Part shown: positions 8,222 through 16,903 of the stretch, piece by piece
Layout of the letters: the number at the start of each line of letters is the position of its first letter
Numbering within the stretch: position 1 is the first letter of the stretch
Assembly (NCBI RefSeq): GCF_910584445.1
Contig: NZ_CAJUBO010000002.1
Location: 1 to 64,000, forward strand
Source: an uncultured Desulfovibrio sp.
Lineage (GTDB): Bacteria > Desulfobacterota > Desulfovibrionia > Desulfovibrionales > Desulfovibrionaceae
Direction of reading: 5' to 3'
DNA length: 64,000 nucleotides
Made by a program: the position numbers and the translations under genes
The notes under the pieces: model-generated
Database searches by the model: none
What the model saw: the letters and a program-made list of their open reading frames with translations, nothing else
What the model was told of the DNA's origin: nothing

Positions 8222-9156
8222 ATGCCCCCAGGGAAACCGAACGCGCGACGCGCATGCCGGAAATCATGGAACCGGCGGCCATGAAGGAACTGCTCACGCG
8301 GCGCGCCGCCGCCGTGGAACGCTGGCTCGCCACCTGCCTGGACGGCCGCGAGATGCCGCCCAGGCTCCGCGAGTCCATGCTCTACAGCCTCCAGGCGGGC
8401 GGCAAGCGGCTCCGGCCCGTGCTCTGCCTCACCTGCGCGTCGCTCTGCGGGCTTGAGGAAGAACAGGTGATGCCCTTTGCCGGCGCCATTGAGATGATCC
8501 ATACCTATTCGCTCATCCATGACGACCTGCCCGCCATGGATGATGACGATCTGCGCCGGGGCAAACCGTCGAACCACAAGGCCTTTGACGAGGCAACGGC
8601 CATCCTCGCCGGGGATGGACTCCTGACCGATGCCTTTGCCTGCATGTGCCGGGCGCGCATCTCCGCCCGGGAGCTGCTCGCCGCCATTGCGGAACTGGCG
8701 GGCGCGGCGGGTTCCTCGGGCATGGTCGGCGGCCAGGAATGGGACATGATCCATACCGGCCGTCCCTCCGTGAGCCTTGGGGAGCTTCAGACCATGCACG
8801 CCATGAAGACCGGGGCGCTGCTCCGCGCCTCCTGCGTGTGCGGGGCGCTCCTTGCCGGGGCGGACGGCGCCGTGGTGGACGCCATCGGCGAGTACGGCTC
8901 GGCGCTCGGCATGGCCTTCCAGATTGCGGATGACATTCTGGACGTCACGGCGGATACGGCCGTTCTCGGCAAGCCCGCCGGCAGCGACGCCGCCCAGGGC
9001 AAGAACACCTATCCTTCCATGGTGGGCCTTGCTGCCAGCCGGGAACTCGCCCAGGCGCAGGCCGCCCGCGCCAGCTCCGCGCTTGCGGACCTTGCGGGTC
9101 CGGAAGCGGCGTTTTTGCGCGCCCTGGCGGACTATACCGTGAGCCGGGCCTGCTGA
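8218..9156 (+). CDS. ispA: Farnesyl/geranylgeranyl diphosphate synthase (polyprenyl synthetase)
   Basis: A 312-residue trans-prenyltransferase. The first aspartate-rich motif is HDDLPAMDDDDLRRG and the second is ADDILDVTAD, both needed to bind Mg-diphosphate. GGKRLRPVL is the substrate-binding Arg motif. It elongates DMAPP/IPP to C15 (or C20) diphosphate for undecaprenyl phosphate and quinone synthesis. The ATG at 8218 overlaps the xseB stop. dxs starts two bases after its stop, so precursor formation and chain elongation are co-transcribed. Confidence 0.94.
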   Translation: MNAPRETERATRMPEIMEPAAMKELLTRRAAAVERWLATCLDGREMPPRLRESMLYSLQAGGKRLRPVLCLTCASLCGLEEEQVMPFAGAIEMIHTYSLIHDDLPAMDDDDLRRGKPSNHKAFDEATAILAGDGLLTDAFACMCRARISARELLAAIAELAGAAGSSGMVGGQEWDMIHTGRPSVSLGELQTMHAMKTGALLRASCVCGALLAGADGAVVDAIGEYGSALGMAFQIADDILDVTADTAVLGKPAGSDAAQGKNTYPSMVGLAASRELAQAQAARASSALADLAGPEAAFLRALADYTVSRAC

Positions 9157-9157
9157 C

Positions 9158-11074
9158 ATGGCGGCGAGCGCTCCCCGGGGGAGCGTCCGTCTTGCGGACA
9201 TCACCGATCCCGCGCAGCTGCTCGGTCTGCCTGACGCGGAACTTGCCCGGCTTGCCGCTGAGGTGCGTGAACGGATCATCACCACGGTGGCCGCCAACGG
9301 CGGTCATCTTGCCCCCTCGCTGGGCGTTGTGGAACTGACCCTTGCCCTGCTGGCGGAATTTGACCTGAATCGGGACAAGCTCATCTGGGATGTGGGGCAT
9401 CAGGCCTATGCCCACAAACTGCTCACGGGCCGGGCCGCGGAATTTTCCGGCCTGCGGCGTTTTGGCGGCCTTTCCGGCTTTCCGCGCCGGGCGGAAAGCC
9501 CCTATGACCATTTCGGGGTGGGGCATTCCTCCACATCCATCTCCGCCGCCCTGGGCATGGCCGAGGCAAGGGACCTTGCCGGACTCAGGCACCATGTCAT
9601 CGCCGTTATCGGCGACGGATCGCTCACAGGCGGAGAGGCCTTTGAGGGACTCAATCTCGCGGGGCATATGGGCCGCAGGCTCATCGTGGTGCTCAATGAC
9701 AACGAGATGTCCATTTCGCCCAATGTGGGCGCGCTTTCGCTGTTCCTGAGCCGCACCCTTTCCCGGCGCTGGGTGCGGCAGACGCGGCGCGAGGTGCTGC
9801 GCTTTCTCAGGAGCATTCCGCGCATCGGCCAGAAACTCGCGCTCTATGCCATGCGCGGCGAATGGAGTTTCAAGTCCTTCTTCACGCCCGGCATGCTCTT
9901 CGAGGCGCTGCGCTTTACCTATATCGGCCCGGTGGACGGGCACGACATCGCCGCCCTGCGGCGTCATCTGCAAATGGCGGCAGCCGTGGAGGATGGCCCT
10001 GTCCTGCTGCATGTCCGCACGCGCAAGGGCAAGGGCTACGCCCCGGCCGAAAACGATCCCACGAGATTTCACGGCGTGGGGCTGTTCAACCCCGAAACGG
10101 GCGAACCCGTCGCCCCGGCGGGCCAGACGCCGCCACCCGGCTTTACCAGCGTTTTTGGCGAAACACTGGTGCAACTGGCGGAAAAGGACAGGCGCATCAT
10201 CGCCATCACGGCGGCCATGCCCGAAGGTACGGGAACGGACAAATTCCGCGCCCGGTTTCCGGAACGTTTTGTGGATACCGGCATCTGCGAGCAGCATGCC
10301 GTGACCTTTGCCGCGGGGCTTGCCAGTCAGGGCTTCAGGCCGGTGCTGGCGATCTATTCCACCTTCCTCCAGCGCGGCTATGACCAGGTGGTGCATGACG
10401 TCTGCCTGCAGAACCTGCCCGTGACCTTCTGCATCGACCGGGCCGGGCTGGTGGGGGCGGACGGGTCCACCCATCACGGCGCCTTTGACATCGCCTATCT
10501 GCGGCATGTCCCGAACATGCGCCTGCTGGCCCCGCGCAATGAGGACATGCTCCGTCATTGCCTGAAGACCGCGCTGGAACTGGATGGTCCCTGCGGCGTG
10601 CGCTATCCGCGTGGCGCGGGGGTGGGCGTGGAGCGCACGGGCGCGCCGCGCGCGCTCCCCGAGGGACGCGGTGAAGTGCTGCGCGAGGGGAGCGGCCTTG
10701 CCATCATCGCGGTGGGACCCTGCGCGCATACGGCCTTGAAGGCCGCGAGCCGCATCGAGTCCGGGCTGGGCGGCGCCCCGCTGGTTTTTGACCCCGTCTG
10801 GCTCAAGCCGTTGCCCGAAGCCCAGCTTGCCGATCTGGCGCGCCGTTTCGACCGCCTGCTTTTTGTGGAGGAAGGAACGCTTGCCGGCGGTTTTTCCTCA
10901 GCCGTTCTTGAGTATCTGAGCGATGCCGGTCTGTTGCGCGGGCAGCGCATCCGCCGCCTCGGCCTTGGGGATGTTTTTGTGGAACACGGCTCCCAGGCCG
11001 AGTTGCGCAGCCTTCAGGGACTGGATGTGCGCGGGGTGACGGAAGCGGCGCTGGCCTTGCTCCGCGAGGGCTGA
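9158..11074 (+). CDS. dxs: 1-deoxy-D-xylulose-5-phosphate synthase
   Basis: A 638-residue thiamine-diphosphate enzyme making DXP from pyruvate and glyceraldehyde-3-phosphate, the entry step of the MEP pathway. Visible motifs are HLAPSLGVVELT, the ThDP motif GDGSLTGGEAFEGLN, and in the Pyr domain TGICEQHAVTFAAGLA and DRAGLVGADGSTHHGAFD. It is full length with a C-terminal transketolase-like domain. It is the last gene of the xseA-M23-xseB-ispA-dxs unit; a perfect 12-bp inverted repeat begins nine bases after its stop. Confidence 0.97.
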   Translation: MAASAPRGSVRLADITDPAQLLGLPDAELARLAAEVRERIITTVAANGGHLAPSLGVVELTLALLAEFDLNRDKLIWDVGHQAYAHKLLTGRAAEFSGLRRFGGLSGFPRRAESPYDHFGVGHSSTSISAALGMAEARDLAGLRHHVIAVIGDGSLTGGEAFEGLNLAGHMGRRLIVVLNDNEMSISPNVGALSLFLSRTLSRRWVRQTRREVLRFLRSIPRIGQKLALYAMRGEWSFKSFFTPGMLFEALRFTYIGPVDGHDIAALRRHLQMAAAVEDGPVLLHVRTRKGKGYAPAENDPTRFHGVGLFNPETGEPVAPAGQTPPPGFTSVFGETLVQLAEKDRRIIAITAAMPEGTGTDKFRARFPERFVDTGICEQHAVTFAAGLASQGFRPVLAIYSTFLQRGYDQVVHDVCLQNLPVTFCIDRAGLVGADGSTHHGAFDIAYLRHVPNMRLLAPRNEDMLRHCLKTALELDGPCGVRYPRGAGVGVERTGAPRALPEGRGEVLREGSGLAIIAVGPCAHTALKAASRIESGLGGAPLVFDPVWLKPLPEAQLADLARRFDRLLFVEEGTLAGGFSSAVLEYLSDAGLLRGQRIRRLGLGDVFVEHGSQAELRSLQGLDVRGVTEAALALLREG

Positions 11075-11082
11075 ACCGCCTT

Positions 11083-11118
11083 AGAGCGGTTTGGTAAGGA
11101 AAGTATCCAAACCGCTCT
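11083..11118 (+). terminator. Perfect 12-bp inverted repeat after dxs
   Basis: AGAGCGGTTTGG (11083-11094) pairs with CCAAACCGCTCT (11107-11118) around a 12-base loop. There is no T-run, so it may be a factor-dependent terminator or RNA stabiliser. AACCGC at 11074-11079 could alternatively pair with GCGGTT inside the left arm, giving two exclusive folds. Confidence 0.55.
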
Positions 11119-11554
11119 GGCGCCCGCGCCGGAATACGGCGGAAAGCAACGCTTTTTCGCCGAAATGACGGCAGAGAAATCTGATAAAGATATCTGTTTT
11201 GCAGATATTTTCAAACTCCGTTATGGTTTTTTCAGCGAGGAAAAGAGGTTTTTCCGTTGGCCGCCCGAAGCGGAGCGAAGGGCGGGGGCTGTCGCCGCAA
11301 GGATCCGAAAAAATAAGATTTTTTTTGCGCTGGCAAGGAAGTGGACGATTTTTGGAGGGAGTGTACTCACGTACATGACCGACAAAAATCGTCCAGTGAC
11401 GCGACCGAAGGCGGCGCGAAGCGCCGTGCCCGTTCGAGCGAAGCGAGGTACGGGCATCGTCCGCAACGCGTCAGGCCAGCGCAAAAAAGGCTGTTTTTGA
11501 CGGATGATTGTGGCATTGCACAAGCTGCCACATCCCAAGCCATCAGTCACAAAA
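11119..11554. other. Non-coding stretch with several inverted repeats
   Basis: No convincing gene. It contains a hairpin at ~11187-11210 (ATATCTG / CAGATAT), a large imperfect stem whose outer 13 bp are perfect (TGGACGATTTTTG / CAAAAATCGTCCA, about 11342-11393) with an inner TGTAC/GTACA stem, a TGCCCGT/ACGGGCA pair around 11427-11456, and GTGGCA/TGCCAC at ~11510-11531, the last able to act as a terminator for the leftward tilS. Homopolymer runs of T and A alternate with GC-rich blocks. The layout resembles a dispersed intergenic element rather than a decayed gene; this is inference. Confidence 0.5.
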
Positions 11555-12658
11555 TTAATAGGTCCAGACCCTAAAGCGGACGCAGCCGCCGCGCACCAGG
11601 GCTTCCACAGCTCCGGGAAGCTGAAAGTGCGTATTGCCGCGTCCTTCCCGCAGGGCAGCGTCCAGCGCCAACAGGGTGGCGGCCCTGGGCTGGCCGTGAC
11701 TGTCTCCTTCGCTCCTCCTGCTTTCCTCCCCGAGCGCGCGGCAGGCCCGGACATAGAGGCGCAGCCGCGCCGCCGGATGGAGCGCGGCCAGCAGAGCGCG
11801 CGGCAGGGTGATCGCCGGCGCGCCGTTTTCCATCCCTTTCTGCCAGGGGTGCGCGGTCAGCGCGCGGTCCAGCGTTTCCTCCCAGAAGTTCCCGTCCAGG
11901 CTCCCCAGCCGGTGCAGGGTGGCAAGGCCCCTGTCCAGCGCGGGATTTTCCCGCCGCAGCAGCGGCAGGACTTCATGACGCAGGCGGTTGCGGCGATAGT
12001 CGAGGGACGCATTGCTCGCATCCTCGCTCCAGCGGATGCCGAGATGCCGCAGCAAGGCGCGCAGGGCTGCGGGGGCGGTAAAGAGCAGGGGACGGAGCAG
12101 GTGGCGCGCGTCATCGCGGGGCGCCATGCCCGCGAGGCCCGGCCAGCCCGCGCCCCGCGTGAGCCGGAGGAGCACATCCTCGCTCAGGTCGCCCGCATGA
12201 TGCCCCAGAAGTATCCAGTCGGCGCCCAGGGCCGCGCGTTCCTCTTCCAGCAGGGCGTAACGCACCCTGCGTCCCGCCTCTTCCAGGCCGCAGCCCCATG
12301 CCGTGGCCGCGGCCGCCACATCGGCGCGGCGCATCGCGCAGGGGATGCCCAGATCCCGGCACAGCGCGCATATCCGGCGCGTCTCCCCGCGGCTTTCCGG
12401 CCGCAGGCCGTGATCCACGCTCAGGGCGGACAGGCGCAGGTCCATGCGCGGGGCAAGCAGGCGCAGCAGGACCGCAAGCGCGGTGGAATCCGCCCCGCCG
12501 GAAAGGGCGAGCAGCAGATGCGAGCCGGGAGCAAGGCCAAGCTCCCGCCGGCAGAAGCGTTCGATATGGAGGCAGAGGCGGGCGTCCCCCGGCGGCAGGT
12601 CCTGGAGCGCGGGCGGCGGAAAAGGGCGGGGCTGTGCCGGGCCGGGTGCTGCGGGCAC
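11555..12658 (-). CDS. tilS: tRNA(Ile)-lysidine synthetase
   Basis: TilS converts the wobble cytidine of tRNA-Ile(CAU) to lysidine using ATP and Lys, so that AUA is read as Ile. The PP-loop SGGADSTAL lies near residue 54. The region SVDHGLRPES, a GHHAGDLSEDVLLRLTRG segment and RRNRLRHEVLPLL are all typical. At 367 residues it is a mid-length form. The start used is GTG at 12658, three bases after hemA; homology begins near residue 30, so an internal start is possible. It is the last gene of the sirC-hemX-hemA-tilS run. Confidence 0.92.
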   Translation of the reverse strand: MPAAPGPAQPRPFPPPALQDLPPGDARLCLHIERFCRRELGLAPGSHLLLALSGGADSTALAVLLRLLAPRMDLRLSALSVDHGLRPESRGETRRICALCRDLGIPCAMRRADVAAAATAWGCGLEEAGRRVRYALLEEERAALGADWILLGHHAGDLSEDVLLRLTRGAGWPGLAGMAPRDDARHLLRPLLFTAPAALRALLRHLGIRWSEDASNASLDYRRNRLRHEVLPLLRRENPALDRGLATLHRLGSLDGNFWEETLDRALTAHPWQKGMENGAPAITLPRALLAALHPAARLRLYVRACRALGEESRRSEGDSHGQPRAATLLALDAALREGRGNTHFQLPGAVEALVRGGCVRFRVWTY

Positions 12659-12661
12659 GCC

Positions 12662-13960
12662 TCATTCCCCGTGGCCGCGCCGTCCGTGCGGCGCGTCGAG
12701 GGCAAAGATGCGGCGCACCAGGCTGACGCGGGCGGGCGCGCCCTCGCGCGCCATGCCGTCTTCCTTGAGAAACATGATGGGAGCGTGATTGAGCTTGTGC
12801 GCGATGGCGTGGGCCATGGCCGTGATGGCCGCGCGCTGCGTGTCGTTCAGCGGACCGAGGCGTTTGAGGGTCCGCGCCAGTTCCTCATCGGCGGCGCGTT
12901 CGCCCCTGTGGACAAGGTCAACGATGGTGGGCTGGCTTTCAAGGCTTTGCAGCCAGCGGGAAAACTGCGCCACCTCCTCGTCCAGAATGGCCTCGGCCTT
13001 GGCGGCTTCCTCACGGCGCCCGGCGAGGTTCTCTTCCACCACCTCGCGCAGGTCGTCGATGTCGTACAGATAGACGTTGTCCAGCCCGTTGACGTCCGGG
13101 TCGATGTCACGCGGAACGGCGATGTCGATGAAGAACATGGGCCGGTTCTTGCGCGTCCTGAGCACGGCACGGAGGTCGCGGGCGCGGATGACGGGTTCCG
13201 GCGAGCCGGTGGATGTGATGACGATATCGGCTTCGGCGATGCGGGCGCCCAGTTCGTCAAAACCGGCTGCCCGGCCATGGAAGCGTTTTGCCAGCTCCAC
13301 GGCGCGTTCGCGGGTGCGGTTGACGACGACGATCTCGTCGATGCCCGCCTGAAGCAGATGCATGGCCGCCAGTTCCGCCATTTCGCCGGCGCCCACCAGA
13401 AGCGCCCGGTGGGTGGGCATGTCGCCGAAAATGCGTCGGGCCAGTTCCACGGCGGCATAACTGATGGAGACCGCGTTGGCGGCCACGGCGGTTTCCGTGC
13501 GGACGCGTTTCGCCACGGAAAAGGCCTTGTGCAGGAGGCGATTGAGGATGACGCCCGTGGAATGGCTCTCCACCGACTTTCTGTAGGCCTGCTTGAGCTG
13601 GCCCAGGATCTGCGGTTCGCCCAGCACCATGGAATCCAGGCTGGAGGCCACGGCGAAGAGATGGCGCACGGCCTTGATATCCCTGTGTTCGTACAGATAG
13701 GGCGTGAGTTCCTCCGGGTCGGCATGCCGCGCCCTGGCCCAGGACCGCAACAGGCATTCGCGGATCTCTCCGCCTCCCGCGCCCACGCCCACCAGTTCCA
13801 CGCGGTTGCAGGTGGACAGGATGAGCGCCTCGGCCACCGGGCCGCCACAGGGAATGGCCCAGGTCTCAGGGGCGCAATGCTCGGCCAGCGCGAAGCGCTC
13901 GCGCACATCCACGCCCGCCGTGCGATGGTTCAGCCCCACAAGAACGATGTCGTGCCGCAT
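12662..13960 (-). CDS. hemA: Glutamyl-tRNA reductase
   Basis: A 432-residue HemA, which reduces glutamyl-tRNA to glutamate-1-semialdehyde, the first committed step of tetrapyrrole synthesis. GLNHRTA at the N-terminus, STCNRVEL with the nucleophilic Cys, GEPQILGQ, the NADPH-domain LLVGAGEMAELAA, STGSPEPVI and the C-terminal dimerisation helices are all visible. It follows the HemX-like gene with a nine-base gap. HemX-type membrane proteins regulate HemA levels in Bacillus, so the pairing is meaningful. Confidence 0.96.
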   Translation of the reverse strand: MRHDIVLVGLNHRTAGVDVRERFALAEHCAPETWAIPCGGPVAEALILSTCNRVELVGVGAGGGEIRECLLRSWARARHADPEELTPYLYEHRDIKAVRHLFAVASSLDSMVLGEPQILGQLKQAYRKSVESHSTGVILNRLLHKAFSVAKRVRTETAVAANAVSISYAAVELARRIFGDMPTHRALLVGAGEMAELAAMHLLQAGIDEIVVVNRTRERAVELAKRFHGRAAGFDELGARIAEADIVITSTGSPEPVIRARDLRAVLRTRKNRPMFFIDIAVPRDIDPDVNGLDNVYLYDIDDLREVVEENLAGRREEAAKAEAILDEEVAQFSRWLQSLESQPTIVDLVHRGERAADEELARTLKRLGPLNDTQRAAITAMAHAIAHKLNHAPIMFLKEDGMAREGAPARVSLVRRIFALDAPHGRRGHGE

Positions 13961-13969
13961 ACGCCCCGC

Positions 13970-14812
13970 CTACCCGCGCACAAAGGCGTGATGCGTTTCC
14001 ATAAAGGCATTGACCACAACGAGAGAAAACAGCGAGAGCAGAAAGATGAAAACGGCAAGCCGCGCCGGTTTGCGGCCCTTCCAGCCATTGGCGAGCCGGT
14101 TGTGGAAGAGGACGGCAAGCAGAAGCCAGACGAGGAGGCTCACCACTTCCTTGGGGTCGCCGGTGAAGGCGCTTCCGAAGACAGGCCGCGCCCAGAAAAG
14201 GCCCGTCACGATGCCCGCGGTATAGAGGGGAAAGGCCGTCAGGGCGCAGAAGGCATTGATCCTGTCGAGGATGGCGAGGGCCGGCATGTCCTGCCAGATG
14301 CCGCGCATGCGTTGCTTGCTCTTGATGCGTCGTTCCAGAAACAGGAAGAGCGCTCCGGCGGCAAAGGCCAGCGTCAGCAGGCCAAGGCTGAGAAAAAGGG
14401 CGCCGATATGCAGGGCGAAAAAGGACGCCCGGAGCGACGCGGGCAGGGGCACGGCCAGTTCCAGCCAGGGGGTGGACATGAGAAAGAGGATAAGGCCGAG
14501 CAGCGCCGCGAAAATGAGCGGCGCCTCCTGCCGGAAGCGGAGCCACAGCACCAGCCCGCACAGGAGGATGAACCAGGCGAGCATCTGGAGATAGGCGCCG
14601 AGCGTCAGGCCGCCGGGATGCGCGGCATGCGCGCCGAGCGCGAGGATGAGCGTCTGGCAGACAAAGGCCACGCCCGCGAGCGCGCACGCGGCCCGGCGCC
14701 AGGCGACACGGCGGGCCAGCATGCCCATGAGACCGATGGCACCCGCGAGCGCATAGACCGTCAGGGCAATGGCCGTGGAGGCATCAGGCGCGAGAAGGTC
14801 AGCGAAACTCAT
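13970..14812 (-). CDS. HemX/CcsA-family integral membrane protein
   Basis: About 280 residues with roughly eight hydrophobic segments. The C-terminal half carries the cytochrome c assembly protein signature (GLFWARPVFG, then WxxDPKE-like TGDPKEVVSLLVW and a final HHAFVRG His pair). The family includes CcsA haem handlers and HemX regulators of glutamyl-tRNA reductase. Location between sirC and hemA favours HemX. An ATG at 14812 preceded by GGAG (8-base spacing) is chosen over ATG 14827. The start overlaps the end of sirC by 14 bases. Confidence 0.85.
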   Translation of the reverse strand: MSFADLLAPDASTAIALTVYALAGAIGLMGMLARRVAWRRAACALAGVAFVCQTLILALGAHAAHPGGLTLGAYLQMLAWFILLCGLVLWLRFRQEAPLIFAALLGLILFLMSTPWLELAVPLPASLRASFFALHIGALFLSLGLLTLAFAAGALFLFLERRIKSKQRMRGIWQDMPALAILDRINAFCALTAFPLYTAGIVTGLFWARPVFGSAFTGDPKEVVSLLVWLLLAVLFHNRLANGWKGRKPARLAVFIFLLSLFSLVVVNAFMETHHAFVRG

Positions 14813-15569
14813 GTGATTCTCCGTCAATGACGGTGCGGGGGGCAGTTTCCTGCGTCAGGAACGCTTCGGCGCACGCCTCCGCAAGCGGGGCGGCATGCGC
14901 GGCCAGGGGGGGCGGCAGCTCCGCCGCAAGCCAGTCGCGGCACCGGGCGTATTCGCCCGCGGCCAGCCATGAACCCAGCGGCGAGGCCGCCACTTTGCGG
15001 AACAGCTGCCTATTGTGCCGCGTATCGTTCCCCATGGCAAGGACCAGAGGCCTGAGCCGCCCGAGAAACCACGCCAGGGCCGCATGCGGAGCCAGCCAGT
15101 CTTCCAGCTCGTGACGCATCTGCCGCGCCAGGGCCGGGCTTGCTCCTCCGGTGGAAAGCGCGGCGCACAGGTCCCCGTTGCGCGCGACGGCGGGCACGGC
15201 GAAGTCGCCGAGTTCCGGGGCGCTCGCGCAATTGCAGAGCACCCGCGCCTCGCGGCACAGTCCGGCAATGCGCGCATTTTCGCGCGGATCGCCAGTGGCG
15301 GCAAAAACCAGGCGGCTTGCACGTACGTCATCAGGAGTGCAGGCGCGGCGCTCCAGACGCACGCGGGCGTCCGCCATGATGAGGCGCGCGTCGTCAGCTC
15401 CGGAAGCGGACTCCGGCGCTGTCCGCGGCTGGCAGGTATCCAGCGCCAGCACGGAACCGACCCCGCAGGCCAGCAACCCGGCGAGCTTGCGCCTGCCGAC
15501 TTCACCCAGACCGACCACAAGGCAGTGCTCGCCCTCGAGAGAAAGAAAGAGCGGATAGGCAAAGGGCAT
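14799..15569 (-). CDS. sirC: Precorrin-2 dehydrogenase (SirC/Met8p type)
   Basis: A 256-residue protein with an N-terminal Rossmann fold (CLVVGLGEVGRRKLAGL) and the family signature FAATGDPRENARI...CNCASAPELGDFAVPA. SALSTGGASPALAR belongs to the dimerisation region. It oxidises precorrin-2 to sirohydrochlorin with NAD+; whether it also chelates iron cannot be decided from sequence. In Desulfovibrio, sirohydrochlorin feeds siroheme, haem (alternative pathway) and cobalamin. It is the first gene of a leftward unit ending in tilS. Confidence 0.88.
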   Translation of the reverse strand: MPFAYPLFLSLEGEHCLVVGLGEVGRRKLAGLLACGVGSVLALDTCQPRTAPESASGADDARLIMADARVRLERRACTPDDVRASRLVFAATGDPRENARIAGLCREARVLCNCASAPELGDFAVPAVARNGDLCAALSTGGASPALARQMRHELEDWLAPHAALAWFLGRLRPLVLAMGNDTRHNRQLFRKVAASPLGSWLAAGEYARCRDWLAAELPPPLAAHAAPLAEACAEAFLTQETAPRTVIDGESHEFR

Positions 15570-15665
15570 GGCGTCTCATCCTCGATGACTATGACGGAGC
15601 CGCATCCCGCGGCCGCGCCCAAGCATACAGAAGGGCGCGCCGATTGCAAGGCCGGGCACGCTCTC

Positions 15666-15694
15666 TTGCCTCTTTGCGGCATCCTGTCTATGCT
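15666..15694 (+). promoter_or_regulatory. Sigma-70-like promoter for ychF
   Basis: TTGCCT (15666-15671), a 17-base spacer and TATGCT (15689-15694) lie 69 bases upstream of the ychF ATG. Each half matches 4 of 6 consensus positions with ideal spacing. Predicted only. Confidence 0.5.
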
Positions 15695-15763
15695 GGGAAG
15701 TTGCGGGCGGCGCGCGGACGCGCCTTGCTGCGGCCTTATCGTCCCGGAACCAGAGGAGTTGTC

Positions 15764-16867
15764 ATGGCACTGAGCATCGGCATCGTCGGGCTGCCCAATG
15801 TGGGCAAATCCACGCTTTTCAACGCTCTGACCCGGGCGCAGAATGCACAGGCGGCCAACTATCCCTTCTGCACCATCGAGCCTAACAAGGCCACGGTGGC
15901 CGTTCCGGATGCCCGCGTGGACGCTCTCTCGCGCAAGGTCACGCCGCAGCGCACCATCCATGCCCAGGTGGACTTCATCGACATTGCGGGCCTGGTGCGC
16001 GGCGCCAGCAAGGGAGAGGGCCTGGGCAACCAGTTCCTTGGCAATATCCGCGAATGCGCGGCCATCGTGCAGGTGGCGCGCTGCTTTGAGGACGAAAATA
16101 TCGTCCATGTGGACGGCAGCGTGGACCCGCTCCGTGATGTGGAGACCATTGAGACGGAGCTGCTCCTGGCGGACATGGAAAGCGTGGAGAAGCGTCTGGA
16201 GCGTCTGCGCAAGGCCGCCAAGGGCAGCAAGGAGGCCAAAGCGGCGGCTGAGGTCATGGAGGAACTGCTCGCGCATCTCGATGCCGGCAAACCCGCCTCT
16301 GCCTTTTCCCTGCCGGAATCCAACGACGCCTTTCTCACCTCCTGGCGGGAGCTTGGCCTGCTCACGGCCAAGCCCGTCATCTATTGCGCCAATGTGGATG
16401 AGGACGCCATGGCCGAAGGCAATGCCCACTCCGAAAGGCTCCGCGCCCTGGCGGAAGAGCGCGGCGCGGGCTTTGCCCGCATCTGCGCGCGCCTCGAAGA
16501 GGAGCTGCAGGGCCTGCCCGACGAGGAGCAGGCGGAATTGCTGGCTTCCTACGGTGTGGAGGAAAACGGTCTTGGCCGCATCATCCGTACCGGCTATGCC
16601 ACCCTGGGCCTGTGCAGCTATTTCACCGCCGGGCCGGACGAAGTGCGCGCCTGGACCATCCGCACGGGCTGGAAGGCGCCGCAGGCCGCGGGCGTCATTC
16701 ACACGGATTTTGAGCGCGGCTTTATCCGCGCCGAGGTCATTTCGTATGCCGACTACATGAGCCACGCCAGCGAGGCGGCCTGCCGGGCCGACGGTGTCCT
16801 GCGCGTGGAGGGCAAGGACTATGTGGTGCAGGACGGGGACGTCATGCACTTTCTCTTCAATGTGTGA
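15764..16867 (+). CDS. ychF: Redox-regulated ATPase YchF
   Basis: A 367-residue Obg-family P-loop protein. G1 is GLPNVGKST, G3 DIAGLVRGASKGEGLGNQFL, and the G4 position is NVDE instead of NKxD, the change that gives YchF its ATP preference. A TGS-like C-terminal domain ends in GDVMHFLFNV. It binds ribosomes and influences oxidative-stress responses and translation fidelity in other bacteria. GAGG seven bases upstream supports the ATG at 15764. It appears monocistronic. Confidence 0.97.
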   Translation: MALSIGIVGLPNVGKSTLFNALTRAQNAQAANYPFCTIEPNKATVAVPDARVDALSRKVTPQRTIHAQVDFIDIAGLVRGASKGEGLGNQFLGNIRECAAIVQVARCFEDENIVHVDGSVDPLRDVETIETELLLADMESVEKRLERLRKAAKGSKEAKAAAEVMEELLAHLDAGKPASAFSLPESNDAFLTSWRELGLLTAKPVIYCANVDEDAMAEGNAHSERLRALAEERGAGFARICARLEEELQGLPDEEQAELLASYGVEENGLGRIIRTGYATLGLCSYFTAGPDEVRAWTIRTGWKAPQAAGVIHTDFERGFIRAEVISYADYMSHASEAACRADGVLRVEGKDYVVQDGDVMHFLFNV

Positions 16868-16903
16868 GGGGAGCGGCTCCCGGAACTCCCGGAGCGCGCT
16901 CCG

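Noticed and set aside
11221..11754. 177-codon reverse frame in the structured intergenic element
   Set aside because: It crosses several hairpins and the end of tilS and has no coding signature. Frames of this kind in repeat elements are usually miscalled.
11504..14830. A 1108-codon open frame on the forward strand
   Set aside because: It is antisense to tilS, hemA and the hemX-like gene, all of which have clear motifs. The frame is a codon-bias artefact.
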